64,000 nucleotides of DNA. Source: Arthrobacter sp. B3I4. GTDB taxonomy: Bacteria; Actinomycetota; Actinomycetes; Actinomycetales; Micrococcaceae. How positions within the stretch are numbered: position 1 is the stretch's first letter; every line of letters starts with the position of its first letter. The translations under genes were made by a program, and so were the position numbers. Below the pieces are notes generated by a model. That model ran no database searches. It was given only the letters and a program-made list of their open reading frames with translations, and was not told where the DNA came from. Location: the NCBI RefSeq assembly GCF_030816855.1, contig NZ_JAUSYK010000001.1, positions 3,162,001-3,226,000 of the forward strand, read 5' to 3'. Below are positions 25,956 through 34,724 of the stretch, piece by piece.

Positions 25956-26876
25956 TTAGCTGGTACGGGCCTTCCCCTCCGCCGCTGCCGGGCGCCTTCG
26001 CTCTATGTGCCGCAGGACAGCCGCGAGGGGTGGCCAGTTGCGGTTACCGCGGTGCGTCCGCGCGTAGGCGCGAAGCCGGACAGCCGGCCGGGTGAGGGGA
26101 ATGAGTACGACGCCTTCGCGCGGCCGGCTGTCCGCCGGCAGGAGCCCGATCCCCATCCCGGCAAGAATAAGGTCTTCAACGAGTTCAAGGCTGTCCGCCT
26201 GGTGCCTGATCCTTGGTTCAAAGTCCGCCATCGACGAGATCAGCCGAAGGACGTCCTCATCGGCACGGTTTCGTGAGTTGCCGATCCAGTCATGCTCGCG
26301 ATAGGCCGCGAAGACTTCGGGCGCGGTCAGGTCCGGCGCCGGCGCACCACGGTCGGGGACGCCGAGGCCCCACGGGGTGCTCCACAGGCGGACCGAGTCG
26401 AACGCGGCACCCCGGTCGTCAGGGGCGAGGCTGTAATCGTAGGTGAGGGCCAAATCGACCGAGCCGGCGGCGAGCAGCGCGAACGCTTCATCGGGCTCAT
26501 GTTCGCGCACTTCGACTTTGACCCGGGGGTGGCTGAGGGCAAGGTCAGCCATGATCGGCATCAGGACCGTTCGCACAGCGGTGACGAATCCGGCCACGCG
26601 CACGGTTCCCACTGGTTCGGCATCAGCGTCCAGCTCTGAGGCCGCAGCCCTTACGGCGGCGAGGATGGCTTCAGCGTGGCCTGCCAGCCGAAGGCCCGCG
26701 GGCGTCAGCCGCACTCCCCGCCCGTCGGGCTCCAGCAGCACGGTACCGGTTTCCCGGGCGAGGGCTGCGAGCTGCTGCGACACCGTGGACGTCGTCGTAC
26801 CGAGGAGGTCGGCGACGTGGCGCATCGAGCCGTGGCGGGCCAGTTCGAGCAGGACTTCAAGGCGGCGGGTTTCCAT
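25956..26876 (-). CDS. LysR-family transcriptional regulator
   Basis: A 306-residue regulator from the ATG at 26876; the longer frame crosses the divergent gene. Residues about 3-60 are the winged helix (L-L-E-L-A-R-H-G-S-M-R-H-V-A-D-L-L-G with T-T-S-T-V-S-Q-Q), followed by a two-lobed effector domain beginning near residue 88 (V-G-T-V-R-V-A-G-F). The leading helix resembles the branch that often sits opposite small exporters. It is divergent from the EamA transporter gene across about 60 bases and probably controls it. The effector is unknown. Confidence 0.9.
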   Translation of the reverse strand: METRRLEVLLELARHGSMRHVADLLGTTTSTVSQQLAALARETGTVLLEPDGRGVRLTPAGLRLAGHAEAILAAVRAAASELDADAEPVGTVRVAGFVTAVRTVLMPIMADLALSHPRVKVEVREHEPDEAFALLAAGSVDLALTYDYSLAPDDRGAAFDSVRLWSTPWGLGVPDRGAPAPDLTAPEVFAAYREHDWIGNSRNRADEDVLRLISSMADFEPRIRHQADSLELVEDLILAGMGIGLLPADSRPREGVVLIPLTRPAVRLRAYARTHRGNRNWPPLAAVLRHIERRRPAAAEGKARTS

Positions 26877-26938
26877 TCCATCATTGTCCGTGCTTTCTGG
26901 ACGGTTTGTGAAGGATTGTCGCGTGGACGTGAACGTTG

Positions 26939-27898
26939 ATGTCGGGTCTACTGGGATGCATGAAAGCTTTCTCGCAAGGCCGTTCCGGCGGTCCCGGCAG
27001 CGGAACGGCGATGGCCGGTGCCGCCATCTGTTGTGTGCAACTGGGACTTGCCGCCTCGGTCGGACTCTCTGAGCGACTCGGCCCGGAAGGGGTGTCATGG
27101 TTGCGGCTGGCATGGGCCGCAGTGATCCTGGTGGTGCTCGGCCGTCCCTGGCGGATCAGGGTCAGCGGCTCAGCCCTGCTGACCTGTGCCCTCCTCGGCA
27201 CGGTTACCGCAGGGATGACGCTGCTGTTCATGGGCGCCGCCGTCCGGATACCCCTGGGGACAGCGAGTGCGCTCGAGTTTCTGGGTCCGCTGTCGGTGGC
27301 TGTCATCCGGGGCCGGCGGGCCGGACGGTGGTGGGCGCTGGTCGCCGCCGGCGGCGTGGCGGCTCTGACGGAACCCTGGCACGGCGGCACCGATCCACTC
27401 GGCCTGGTCCTGGCCCTGGGCGCCGGAGCGTGCTGGGCGGCCTACATCCTCCTGACCCAGCGGGCCGGCAACGAGGTGAACGGCCTGCAGGCGTTGGCCG
27501 TGTCGATGCCGGTTGCCGCCATCGTGACGACCCTCGTAGTGGGACCGGCGGTATTCGGCCGTCTCGACTGGCCGCTTCTGCTCACCGGCGCCGGTCTGGC
27601 GCTGCTGATGCCAGTGATCCCCTTCAGCCTGGAACTGCTCGCACTGCGCCGCCTCAAGGCCTCGACCTTCGGCACCCTGATGAGCCTGGAGCCTGCGGTT
27701 GCGGCACTGATCGGCTTCGCCGTCCTGGCGCAAGCTCCGGGGATCAGTGCCGGCATCGGCATCGCCCTGGTGGTTGCGGCAGGCATCGGCGTCACGCTGC
27801 AGGAGAAGGCGCCACGGCCCCCAACTGTGACAGCGGATGCCGGGGGCCGCGGGGAAGGCGCTCCCGTGCCGCCAGGGCCCCGGGACGCCCGTCTTTAA
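26939..27898 (+). CDS. EamA/DMT-family transporter (RhtA-like)
   Basis: A roughly 319-residue permease with ten hydrophobic helices in two EamA repeats. The internal L-E-F-L-G-P-L-S-V-A and L-E-P-A-V-A-A-L-I-G segments are repeat signatures of amino-acid or metabolite exporters of the RhtA branch. The start at 26939 is uncertain; the ATG at 26960 is an alternative, which places the first membrane helix closer to the N-terminus. Divergent LysR control is typical of such exporters. The substrate cannot be read from sequence. Confidence 0.85.
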   Translation: MSGLLGCMKAFSQGRSGGPGSGTAMAGAAICCVQLGLAASVGLSERLGPEGVSWLRLAWAAVILVVLGRPWRIRVSGSALLTCALLGTVTAGMTLLFMGAAVRIPLGTASALEFLGPLSVAVIRGRRAGRWWALVAAGGVAALTEPWHGGTDPLGLVLALGAGACWAAYILLTQRAGNEVNGLQALAVSMPVAAIVTTLVVGPAVFGRLDWPLLLTGAGLALLMPVIPFSLELLALRRLKASTFGTLMSLEPAVAALIGFAVLAQAPGISAGIGIALVVAAGIGVTLQEKAPRPPTVTADAGGRGEGAPVPPGPRDARL

Positions 27899-27945
27899 CT
27901 CCGCGCGCATCACCCGCGAATCAGTGGTGTACGCGGCGGAAACGG

Positions 27946-27978
27946 CAGAAGCCCCCGTGCACTGCACGGGGGCTTCTG
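27946..27978. terminator. Bidirectional terminator between EamA transporter and actP
   Basis: CAGAAGCCCCCGTGCA at 27946-27961 is mirrored at 27963-27978 around one base, giving a strong GC-rich stem between convergent genes. Confidence 0.75.
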
Positions 27979-28009
27979 CTGTGCTGCGGCCGCCCGGAAG
28001 CGGTTCCGT

Positions 28010-29626
28010 CTAGTGGTTGGTGGCCTTCTCGGCGCCCACCCCGGTCAGGGAGCGGACCTCCATCTCGGCCTGCTTGGTGGTGTCTTCGAGCTTCTTATCC
28101 AGCACCGTGCCCAGCCAGCCCAGGAAGAACGCGAGCGGGATGGAGACGATACCGGGGTTGCTCAGCGGGAAGATCGCGAAGTTGGCTCCGGCGATCATCG
28201 ACGTCTTGGTGCCGGAAACCACCGGTGAGAGGGCGATCAGGATGATGGCCGACCCGAGGCCGCCGTACATGCTCCAGATGGCGCCCTGGGTGGTGAATTT
28301 CCGCCAGAACAGCGAGTAGATGATGGTCGGGAGGTTCGCCGACGCTGCTACAGCGAAGGCCAGGGCCACCAGGAAGGCGATGTTCTGGCCGTTGGCGAAG
28401 ATGCCGCCGACGATGGCCAGGATGCCGATGACCACGACGGTCCTGCGGGCCACCCGGACCTCGGTGTCCGGGTCTGCCTTGCCCTTGGCGATGACGTTGG
28501 CGTAGATGTCGTGGGCAAAGGACGCCGCCGCGGTAATGGTGAGGCCGGCGACAACGGCGAGGATGGTGGCGAAGGCCACCGCCGAGATGAAGCCGAGCAG
28601 CAGCGGACCGCCCAGGTGGAAGGCCAGCAGCGGTGCCGCGGAGTTGACCCCGCCCGGGGCGCCCTTGATGGTGTCCGCGCCAACGAGCGCTGCAGCACCG
28701 TAGCCCAGAACCAGGGTGAACAGGTAGAAGAGGCCGATCAGCCAGATGGCCCACACCACGGACTTGCGGGCTTCCTTGGCGGTCGGCACCGTGTAGAAGC
28801 GCATCAGCACGTGCGGCAGGGCGGCGGTGCCAAGCACCAGCGCCAGGCCGAGGGACATGAAGTCCAGCTTGGAGGTGTCCGACTTGCCGTACTGCAGGCC
28901 GGGGTTGAGGACGGCCGGGTTCTTGGCCGTTTCGACCGCGCCACCGAGCAGGTCGGAGAGGTTGAAGCCGTAGATCGCGAGGACCCAGAAGGTCATCACG
29001 GCCGCGCCGGCGATGAGCAGCATGGCCTTGATGATCTGGACCCAGGTGGTGCCCTTCATGCCGCCGATCAGCACGTACATGATCATCAGGGCGCCGACGA
29101 CGACGATCACCAGCGCCTGGCCGCCCCAGTCACTGATGCCCAGCAGCAGCGAGATCAGGCTACCGGCGCCGGCCATCTGGGCGAGGAGGTAGAAGAAGCA
29201 GACCGCGAGGGTGGAGATGGCTGCCGCGATGCGCACGGGGCGCTGCTTGAGCCGGAACGAGAGCACGTCGGCCATGGTGAACTTGCCAGTGTTGCGGAGC
29301 AGCTCGGCCACCAGCAGCAGCGCGACGAGCCACGCGACAAGGAAGCCGATGGAGTACATGAAGCCGTCGTAGCCGTTGACGGCGATGGCTCCGGTGATGC
29401 CCAGGAAGGACGCGGCCGAGAGGTAGTCACCGGCGATGGCGGTGCCGTTCTGGGAGCCGGTGAAGGAGCGGCCGGCGGCGTAGTAATCGGCTGCTGTCTT
29501 GTTGTTCCGGCTTGCCCGGAACACGATCACCATGGTGACCGCGACAAAGAGGGCAAAAATCCCGATGTTCAGCAGTGTCGTGTCTTTGAGGGCGGCAACA
29601 TTGACCGCAGGAACCATTAGCGTCAT
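28010..29626 (-). CDS. actP: Cation/acetate symporter ActP-like (SSS family)
   Basis: A 538-residue symporter from the ATG at 29626; the longer frame belongs to other sequence. About 13 membrane helices. The A-D-Y-Y-A-A-G-R-S-F-T-G near residue 50, N-G-T-A-I-A-G-D-Y-L-S-A-A-S-F-L-G, and G-T-A-A-L-P-H-V-L-M-R-F-Y-T segments are hallmarks of ActP and related monocarboxylate symporters. The start overlaps the stop of the DUF485 gene (ATGA), a pairing seen with actP in many bacteria. It imports acetate and perhaps related short monocarboxylates. It ends before a strong hairpin. Confidence 0.93.
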   Translation of the reverse strand: MTLMVPAVNVAALKDTTLLNIGIFALFVAVTMVIVFRASRNNKTAADYYAAGRSFTGSQNGTAIAGDYLSAASFLGITGAIAVNGYDGFMYSIGFLVAWLVALLLVAELLRNTGKFTMADVLSFRLKQRPVRIAAAISTLAVCFFYLLAQMAGAGSLISLLLGISDWGGQALVIVVVGALMIMYVLIGGMKGTTWVQIIKAMLLIAGAAVMTFWVLAIYGFNLSDLLGGAVETAKNPAVLNPGLQYGKSDTSKLDFMSLGLALVLGTAALPHVLMRFYTVPTAKEARKSVVWAIWLIGLFYLFTLVLGYGAAALVGADTIKGAPGGVNSAAPLLAFHLGGPLLLGFISAVAFATILAVVAGLTITAAASFAHDIYANVIAKGKADPDTEVRVARRTVVVIGILAIVGGIFANGQNIAFLVALAFAVAASANLPTIIYSLFWRKFTTQGAIWSMYGGLGSAIILIALSPVVSGTKTSMIAGANFAIFPLSNPGIVSIPLAFFLGWLGTVLDKKLEDTTKQAEMEVRSLTGVGAEKATNH

Positions 29627-30003
29627 TTCTCCACCCCGGTGATCTGGTTGCCGTGCTTGTCGAACTCGTGGCCTTCGATCCCATGGCGGATCTCGGCGGC
29701 GATCGGGTCCAGTTTCCGGTTCGAGTAGCTGACGTACCAGCTGGTGATCGCGAACGTGGAGACGAACTGCAGCAGGCCCAGGATCAACCCGATGTTGATG
29801 TTGCCCCAGACTTTGGTGGACATGAAGCCCACCGCATAGTCGGCCAGCAGGACATAGGCGAAGTACCACAGCAGGAATGCGATGGCCATCGGAAAGACAA
29901 AGCTGCGGTGACGTTTGCGAAGTTGCTGGAACTGCTCCGTCGACTGGACTTCCTTGAAGTCCACGGCCGCCGCTGCGTCCGTATGTTGGGCGTCGTGACC
30001 CAT
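29623..30003 (-). CDS. DUF485 small membrane protein (ActP partner, YjcH-like)
   Basis: A 126-residue protein with a soluble N-terminus containing F-Q-Q-L-R-K-R-H-R-S-F-V-F-P and two membrane helices (residues about 35-60 and 70-95), typical of DUF485. Such proteins accompany acetate symporters, probably as accessory subunits, though the mechanism is unknown. It is the first gene of the actP operon. A CRP-like palindrome lies 72 bases upstream. Confidence 0.9.
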   Translation of the reverse strand: MGHDAQHTDAAAAVDFKEVQSTEQFQQLRKRHRSFVFPMAIAFLLWYFAYVLLADYAVGFMSTKVWGNINIGLILGLLQFVSTFAITSWYVSYSNRKLDPIAAEIRHGIEGHEFDKHGNQITGVEK

Positions 30004-30074
30004 CGTTCCTCCTCATTGAGACTGGCGAGCCACCGCCGGGTACCCGGGCTCCCGGAAACAGTCCTCCGGCAACA

Positions 30075-30090
30075 TGTGACTGAGATCACT
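30075..30090. promoter_or_regulatory. CRP/GlxR-like site upstream of the acetate symporter operon
   Basis: TGTGACTGAGATCACT matches TGTGA-N6-TCACA at nine of ten positions. It is 72 bases upstream of the DUF485 gene and 106 bases upstream of the divergent LytS gene. Cyclic-AMP-type control of acetate uptake genes is known in corynebacteria (GlxR); the assignment here is inference. Confidence 0.5.
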
Positions 30091-30195
30091 GTGCATCGCG
30101 GCGCGGACCACATTCCAGCACCCCCGCCGTTTCCGTCGCTCAACGGTTGCGATGCTGCGCCAAACGGCATCCCGGCGGCGCGTTACGCTGGCAGC

Positions 30196-31413
30196 ATGCC
30201 GGACTCTCCCCTGTTCACCGCCGCCGCGATCGCCGTGATCGCCCTGGCCATCGCCGTCGTCGTGGCCGTCGGGCTCAAGGTCCTGCGTTCTTTCCGCGAG
30301 CTGGGCACCGATGCAGAACGCGCGACGTATAAGACCCTGCATGCAGCTTCCCGGGCAGGGCAGTATCTGCGCACCGGGCTGAATCCGGCCGGCGCCGCCA
30401 AGGCGAGCCGGCAGCTGCGGGGCCTGCTGGGCTGTGATGCCCTGGCCATTACCGACACCACGGGCGTCCTGGCGTGGGACGGTGCCGCGGAGGAGCTTAA
30501 GCCGGCCCTGATGGGCCTCGCCGCGGAGGTGCTGGCGGGCGGGCACACGGCGGTGATCCCGGCCGGTGAACTGCAACTGCTCGCCGGCAGCCAAAGCGCC
30601 GCGCCGCTGGGACCCGGCGGGGAACGCGCCGTGGTGATCGCCCCCATCAAGGCCAGCACCCGGGTGGTGGGCGTCGTGGCAGCCTTCGCCCCCGCCGCCG
30701 GCGCCGGACTGGTCCGTGCCACCAGCGAGGTGGCCGACTGGGTGGCGACGCAGGTCGAGTTGGCCGAACTGGACGCTTCCCGGACCCTGCTGATGGAGGC
30801 CGAAGTACGGGCGCTCCGGGCGCAGATCAGCCCGCATTTCATTTACAACTCGTTGAACGCCATCGCTTCCTTCATCAACACCGACCCAGTGCGGGCCCGG
30901 GAGCTGGTGGTGGAGTTTGCGGACTTCACCCGGTATTCGTTCCGCCGGCACGGGGACTTCACGACGCTGGCAGAGGAGCTGCGGTGCATCGACCGCTACC
31001 TGCTCCTGGAACGGGCCCGCTTCGGCGAACGGGTCCAGGTCAGCCTGCGGATCGCGCCCGAGGTTCTCAGTACCGTCATCCCGTTCCTGAGCCTGCAGCC
31101 GCTGGTGGAGAACGCGGTCCGGCACGGGCTTGAGGCCAAGGAGGGTCCGGGCCACATCACCATCACGGCCAACGACTCCGGCGCGTTTGCCGAGGTGACG
31201 ATCGAGGACGACGGCGTGGGCATGGATCCGGACAATCTCCGGGGGCTGCTCGCCGGGCACAGCGACGGCGACCACGTCGGACTGCGCAACGTTGATGCCC
31301 GGCTGCGGCAGGTCTACGGCGAGGACAACGGCCTGGTCATTGAGACCGCCCCCGGCGAGGGCACCCTGATCACCATGCGGGTCCCCAAGTCCCAGCCCCG
31401 GCACGACGCCTGA
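30196..31413 (+). CDS. LytS-type sensor histidine kinase with GAF-like sensor
   Basis: A 405-residue kinase. Only one N-terminal membrane helix (residues about 8-28) rather than the multi-helix LytS sensor, followed by a GAF-like domain (about 65-195; L-L-G-C-D-A-L-A-I-T-D-T-T-G-V-L). The kinase box has H214 in Q-I-S-P-H-F-I-Y-N-S-L-N, and the ATPase carries V-E-N-A-V-R-H-G and G-V-G-M. It is followed 53 bases later by a LytTR regulator. Placement between two symporter loci suggests it senses a monocarboxylate or metabolic state; the signal is unknown. Confidence 0.92.
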   Translation: MPDSPLFTAAAIAVIALAIAVVVAVGLKVLRSFRELGTDAERATYKTLHAASRAGQYLRTGLNPAGAAKASRQLRGLLGCDALAITDTTGVLAWDGAAEELKPALMGLAAEVLAGGHTAVIPAGELQLLAGSQSAAPLGPGGERAVVIAPIKASTRVVGVVAAFAPAAGAGLVRATSEVADWVATQVELAELDASRTLLMEAEVRALRAQISPHFIYNSLNAIASFINTDPVRARELVVEFADFTRYSFRRHGDFTTLAEELRCIDRYLLLERARFGERVQVSLRIAPEVLSTVIPFLSLQPLVENAVRHGLEAKEGPGHITITANDSGAFAEVTIEDDGVGMDPDNLRGLLAGHSDGDHVGLRNVDARLRQVYGEDNGLVIETAPGEGTLITMRVPKSQPRHDA

Positions 31414-31466
31414 GCCCAGGGACGTACCCTGAACCGGCCGATCCCCCGCGGCGGTACCCTAAGACC

Positions 31467-32189
31467 ATGATTAACGTCCTCGTCGCCGACGACGAGCTGC
31501 CCGCAGTGGAGGAACTGGCCTTCCTGCTGGGCCGCGACGACCGCATTGGAACCATCCACCGCGCCTCCTCCGGTGCCGAGGCGCTGCGCACCCTGGAGAC
31601 CGGCGACGTCGACGCCGTCTTCCTGGACATCCACATGCCGGCCCTGTCCGGGCTGGACATTGCCCGGGTCATTGCCCGCAGCAGCAAACCCCCCGCCGTC
31701 GTCTTCGTCACCGCCGACGAGGACTGCGCGCTGGAAGCGTTCGAGCTGGCCGCTGTGGACTACCTGCTCAAACCGGTCCGCGCCGAGCGGCTGGCCAGGT
31801 CCATCGGCCGGATCAGCGAGCTGATCCGCAACGGCGGCGGACCCGCGCCGGAGATGATCACCGTGGACCTTGGCGGCACCACGAAGATGATCCGGCGCGA
31901 AGACGTCACCTACGTCCAGGCGCAGGGTGACTACGCCAGGCTGCACACCGCTGACGCCAGCTACCTGATCCGGGTGCCGCTCGCGGACCTGGAGCAGCAG
32001 TGGGCCGACGCCGGGTTCCTGCGCATCCACCGGTCCTATTTGATCGCCCTGAACCACGTCGGCCATATGAAGCTCGCCGCGGCGCGCCCCAGCGTGACCG
32101 TCGCCGGTGCCGAACTGCCGATCAGCCGCCGGCACCTGCCCTCCGTGCGGGAGAAGCTCGAGACGACCCGGATCCGGCCGCAGGCATGA
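31467..32189 (+). CDS. LytTR-family response regulator
   Basis: A 240-residue regulator. The receiver domain has D-D-E near residue 9, phosphoacceptor D54 in L-D-I-H-M-P-A-L-S-G and K-P-V-R. The C-terminal LytTR DNA-binding domain spans about residues 133-235, with Y-V-Q-A-Q-G-D-Y-A-R-L and F-L-R-I-H-R-S-Y-L-I. LytTR proteins bind direct-repeat sites. The stop overlaps the start of the next gene (ATGA), linking it to a symporter pair that it probably regulates, together with or instead of the divergent actP operon. Confidence 0.93.
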   Translation: MINVLVADDELPAVEELAFLLGRDDRIGTIHRASSGAEALRTLETGDVDAVFLDIHMPALSGLDIARVIARSSKPPAVVFVTADEDCALEAFELAAVDYLLKPVRAERLARSIGRISELIRNGGGPAPEMITVDLGGTTKMIRREDVTYVQAQGDYARLHTADASYLIRVPLADLEQQWADAGFLRIHRSYLIALNHVGHMKLAAARPSVTVAGAELPISRRHLPSVREKLETTRIRPQA

Positions 32190-32557
32190 CCCGGGTCCGT
32201 GTCACGGCGCCGCGGACTGTCAGGGCAGGCGGCGCCGCCGCCGGGCGTGTGTCCGCTGATACGCGGGAGGCGGCCGAGGAATCCGACGCCGGGCAGGTGT
32301 TCATCCGCTCGCTGATCCGGTCCCAGCTGCGGCTTGCCCTCGTGGTCGCTGCCGGGTTCCTGCTGATCCTGCTCGCCTTCGCGCTGCTGCTCGGGCTGGT
32401 GCCGGGCCTGGCCGAGCTAAGAATTGCCGGGCTGCCCTTCGACTGGGTCCTGCTGGGCGCCGGGATTTATCCGGTGATCGGCCTCAGCGCCTGGCTGTAC
32501 GTGCGGACCGCGGCGCGCAACGAGTCCCGGTACCGCGACCTGGCCGGGGACAGGTGA
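32186..32557 (+). CDS. DUF485-like small membrane protein
   Basis: A 123-residue protein with a variable N-terminus of about 40 residues and two membrane helices. The sequence G-L-P-F-D-W-V-L-L-G-A-G-I-Y-P and a polar R-T-A-A-R-N-E end match small proteins encoded just before acetate-type symporters. It overlaps the response regulator gene and lies 7 bases before the symporter gene, so it is likely an accessory subunit of that symporter. Confidence 0.8.
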   Translation: MTRVRVTAPRTVRAGGAAAGRVSADTREAAEESDAGQVFIRSLIRSQLRLALVVAAGFLLILLAFALLLGLVPGLAELRIAGLPFDWVLLGAGIYPVIGLSAWLYVRTAARNESRYRDLAGDR

Positions 32558-32564
32558 AGCGCTG

Positions 32565-34031
32565 ATGAACCCGGTGGTGGGCATCGCTGCGTTCACGGCC
32601 GTCTCACTGGCCACCGCCGTGATCGGTTTCTACGGCCTGCGGATCTCGCGCACCACGGGTGACTTTTATGTCGCCTCGCGCACGGTCCGGCCGTGGTGGA
32701 ACGCGTCGGCGATCGGCGGCGAATACCTGTCCGCGGCCAGCTTCCTCGGCGTCGCCGGGCTGATCCTGCTCTCCGGCACGGACGCCCTGTGGTTCCCGGT
32801 GGGCTACACGGCCGGATACCTGATGCTCCTGCTTTTCGTCGCCGCCCCGCTGCGGCGCTCCGGCGCCTACACCATTCCCGACTTCACCGAGGCGCGGCTG
32901 GACTCCCGGGCGGTCCGCAAGGTCACCAGCCTGGTGGTGGTGGTGGTCGGCTGGCTCTACATCGTCCCGCAACTGCACGGCGCGGCGCTGGCTATCCGCA
33001 TCACCACCGGGCTGCCGGCCTGGGTGGGGCAGGTGGCGGTGGTCGCCGTCGTCTGCTTCACCGTGGTGGCGGGCGGCATGCGGTCCATCACCTTCGTTCA
33101 GGCTTTCCAGTACTGGCTGAAACTGACGGCGCTGGCCGTTCCGGTGCTGTTCATCCTGCTGGTGGTGGCCGGCAACGGCTCCCCCGCCGCCGCAGAGGCG
33201 TCCGTGAACCCGACGGCGCTGGCACCGGCCGGGCCATACCAGAACATTTCCCTGCTGGTGGCGCTGTTGTTCGGGACGCTGGGGTTGCCGCACGTGCTGG
33301 TGCGCTTTTACACCAATCCGGACGGCCAGTCGGCGCGCCGGACCACGCTGATCGTGCTGGGCCTGCTGTCCGTGTTCTACCTGTTCCCGACCGCGTACGG
33401 CCTGATCGGGCGGATGTTCGCCCCCGGCCTGGCACGGACCGGCCAGGCCGATGCCCTGGTGCTGCTGCTGCCCGGGCGGATGGTGGGCGGAGCGGCCGGG
33501 GACCTGTTGTCCGCGCTGGTGGTGGCGGGCGCCTTCGCCGCGTTCCTGTCCACCACGTCGGGGCTGGTGGTGTCACTGGCCGGCGTCATCAGCCAGGACG
33601 TCCTGGGCGGCAGCGTGCGCGGGTTCCGGTTCGCCGCACTGATCTCCGCGGTGGTCCCGCTGGGGATTGCCACAATGACGGACTCAACGGCGTTGGCCGG
33701 CAGCGTGGGACTGGTCTTTGCCTTCACCGCCTCAACCATCTGCCCGGTGCTGCTGCTGGGCATTTGGTGGCGCGGGCTGACCGACGTCGGTGCGATCGCC
33801 GGGATGCTGACCGGAGCGGTGCTGTGCGGCGGCGCCATGCTTGCCGGTGCCGTGCTCGGCTCCGCCGGGACACCGCCGTGGCTGGCGCAGCCGGCCGCGT
33901 GGACGGTGCCGGCCGCCTTTACGGTGATGGTCCTGGTCTCACGCGCCACCCAGGGCCGGGTCCCCCGGAGCATCACACGGCTCATGACGCGCCTGCACAC
34001 GCCGGAACGACCGCTGGTGACGGAACGCTGA
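32565..34031 (+). CDS. Sodium/solute symporter (SSS family, ActP-like)
   Basis: A 488-residue symporter with about 13 helices. D-F-Y-V-A-S-R-T-V-R-P-W-W-N-A-S-A-I near residue 30 and G-T-L-G-L-P-H-V-L-V-R-F-Y-T are the same signatures as in the ActP-like protein in this window, but the two are only distant paralogues and this one is shorter. Its substrate is likely a short monocarboxylate; it is the last gene of the LytSR-linked operon. It converges on the DivIVA-like gene with a 3-base gap and no clear terminator. Confidence 0.9.
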   Translation: MNPVVGIAAFTAVSLATAVIGFYGLRISRTTGDFYVASRTVRPWWNASAIGGEYLSAASFLGVAGLILLSGTDALWFPVGYTAGYLMLLLFVAAPLRRSGAYTIPDFTEARLDSRAVRKVTSLVVVVVGWLYIVPQLHGAALAIRITTGLPAWVGQVAVVAVVCFTVVAGGMRSITFVQAFQYWLKLTALAVPVLFILLVVAGNGSPAAAEASVNPTALAPAGPYQNISLLVALLFGTLGLPHVLVRFYTNPDGQSARRTTLIVLGLLSVFYLFPTAYGLIGRMFAPGLARTGQADALVLLLPGRMVGGAAGDLLSALVVAGAFAAFLSTTSGLVVSLAGVISQDVLGGSVRGFRFAALISAVVPLGIATMTDSTALAGSVGLVFAFTASTICPVLLLGIWWRGLTDVGAIAGMLTGAVLCGGAMLAGAVLGSAGTPPWLAQPAAWTVPAAFTVMVLVSRATQGRVPRSITRLMTRLHTPERPLVTER

Positions 34032-34034
34032 GTG

Positions 34035-34622
34035 TCAGTCGATGGCGGCCATGAGTTCCACGACACGGTCCAGGAAAGCGTCCACCTGACTTTCCTCGTA
34101 ACCGTCGCGGCCGACGGCGGGGCGGAAGGTGGCACGACGGATATTGTCCACACTCAACGGCTGCTCTTCATCGAGGTAGCCGATGAGCTCGTGGCACAGG
34201 CCGTCGACGTCGGCGGTGTTGTAGCTGCGCACCTTGGCTTTGGCGGGCCGGCGGAAGCGCTGGCCGTCCGGGCGGTGCAGCCTGCCGCGGAGCAGCCCGG
34301 CGAGCCGGCCGATTTCCCGGAGCCATGCTTCCTCGCCCCGCTCCCCGATCAGTTCGTCGCGTTCCCGGCGCGCCAGGGCGTCCTCAAGGCGGTCCAAGGC
34401 TGCGTCCACCCCGGCGGCAGAGTAGCCGCCCTTGACCGGATCAAAGGAGACAGCGCGGACATCGGCGCTCCTGATGGCGTGCGGCGACGCCTGGGGTGTC
34501 TCGAATGACACCCTAGCCCGCTCCAGAAACTGGTCGACCTGCTTCGCGTTGTACCCGTATTGGTTCCGCTGCACGCGGTCAAAGGAGGCAGGGATCTGCC
34601 GATGAATGTCCAATGTAACCAT
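34035..34622 (-). CDS. DivIVA-domain protein
   Basis: A 195-residue protein from the ATG at 34622, preceded by AAGGAAAC. It contains several short DivIVA-type motifs: Y-G-Y-N-A-K-Q-V-D-Q-F-L-E-R-A near residue 20, then V-K-G-G-Y-S-A-A-G-V-D-A-A-L-D, F-R-R-P-A-K-A-K-V-R-S-Y and Y-E-E-S-Q-V-D-A-F-L-D-R. These repeated modules are found in small actinobacterial DivIVA relatives, not in the long coiled-coil Wag31. A role in cell-pole or envelope organisation is possible but unproven. It follows cdsA on the same strand, 102 bases downstream. Confidence 0.85.
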   Translation of the reverse strand: MVTLDIHRQIPASFDRVQRNQYGYNAKQVDQFLERARVSFETPQASPHAIRSADVRAVSFDPVKGGYSAAGVDAALDRLEDALARRERDELIGERGEEAWLREIGRLAGLLRGRLHRPDGQRFRRPAKAKVRSYNTADVDGLCHELIGYLDEEQPLSVDNIRRATFRPAVGRDGYEESQVDAFLDRVVELMAAID

Positions 34623-34724
34623 GTTTCCTTCGATGCCGTTCGGCGTTCGTGGCGCCACGTATAGGCGCTATTTGCTCGGCACCATTCTAGGCACCGTGGT
34701 CCGGGCGCAGCGCCCGACCTCCGC

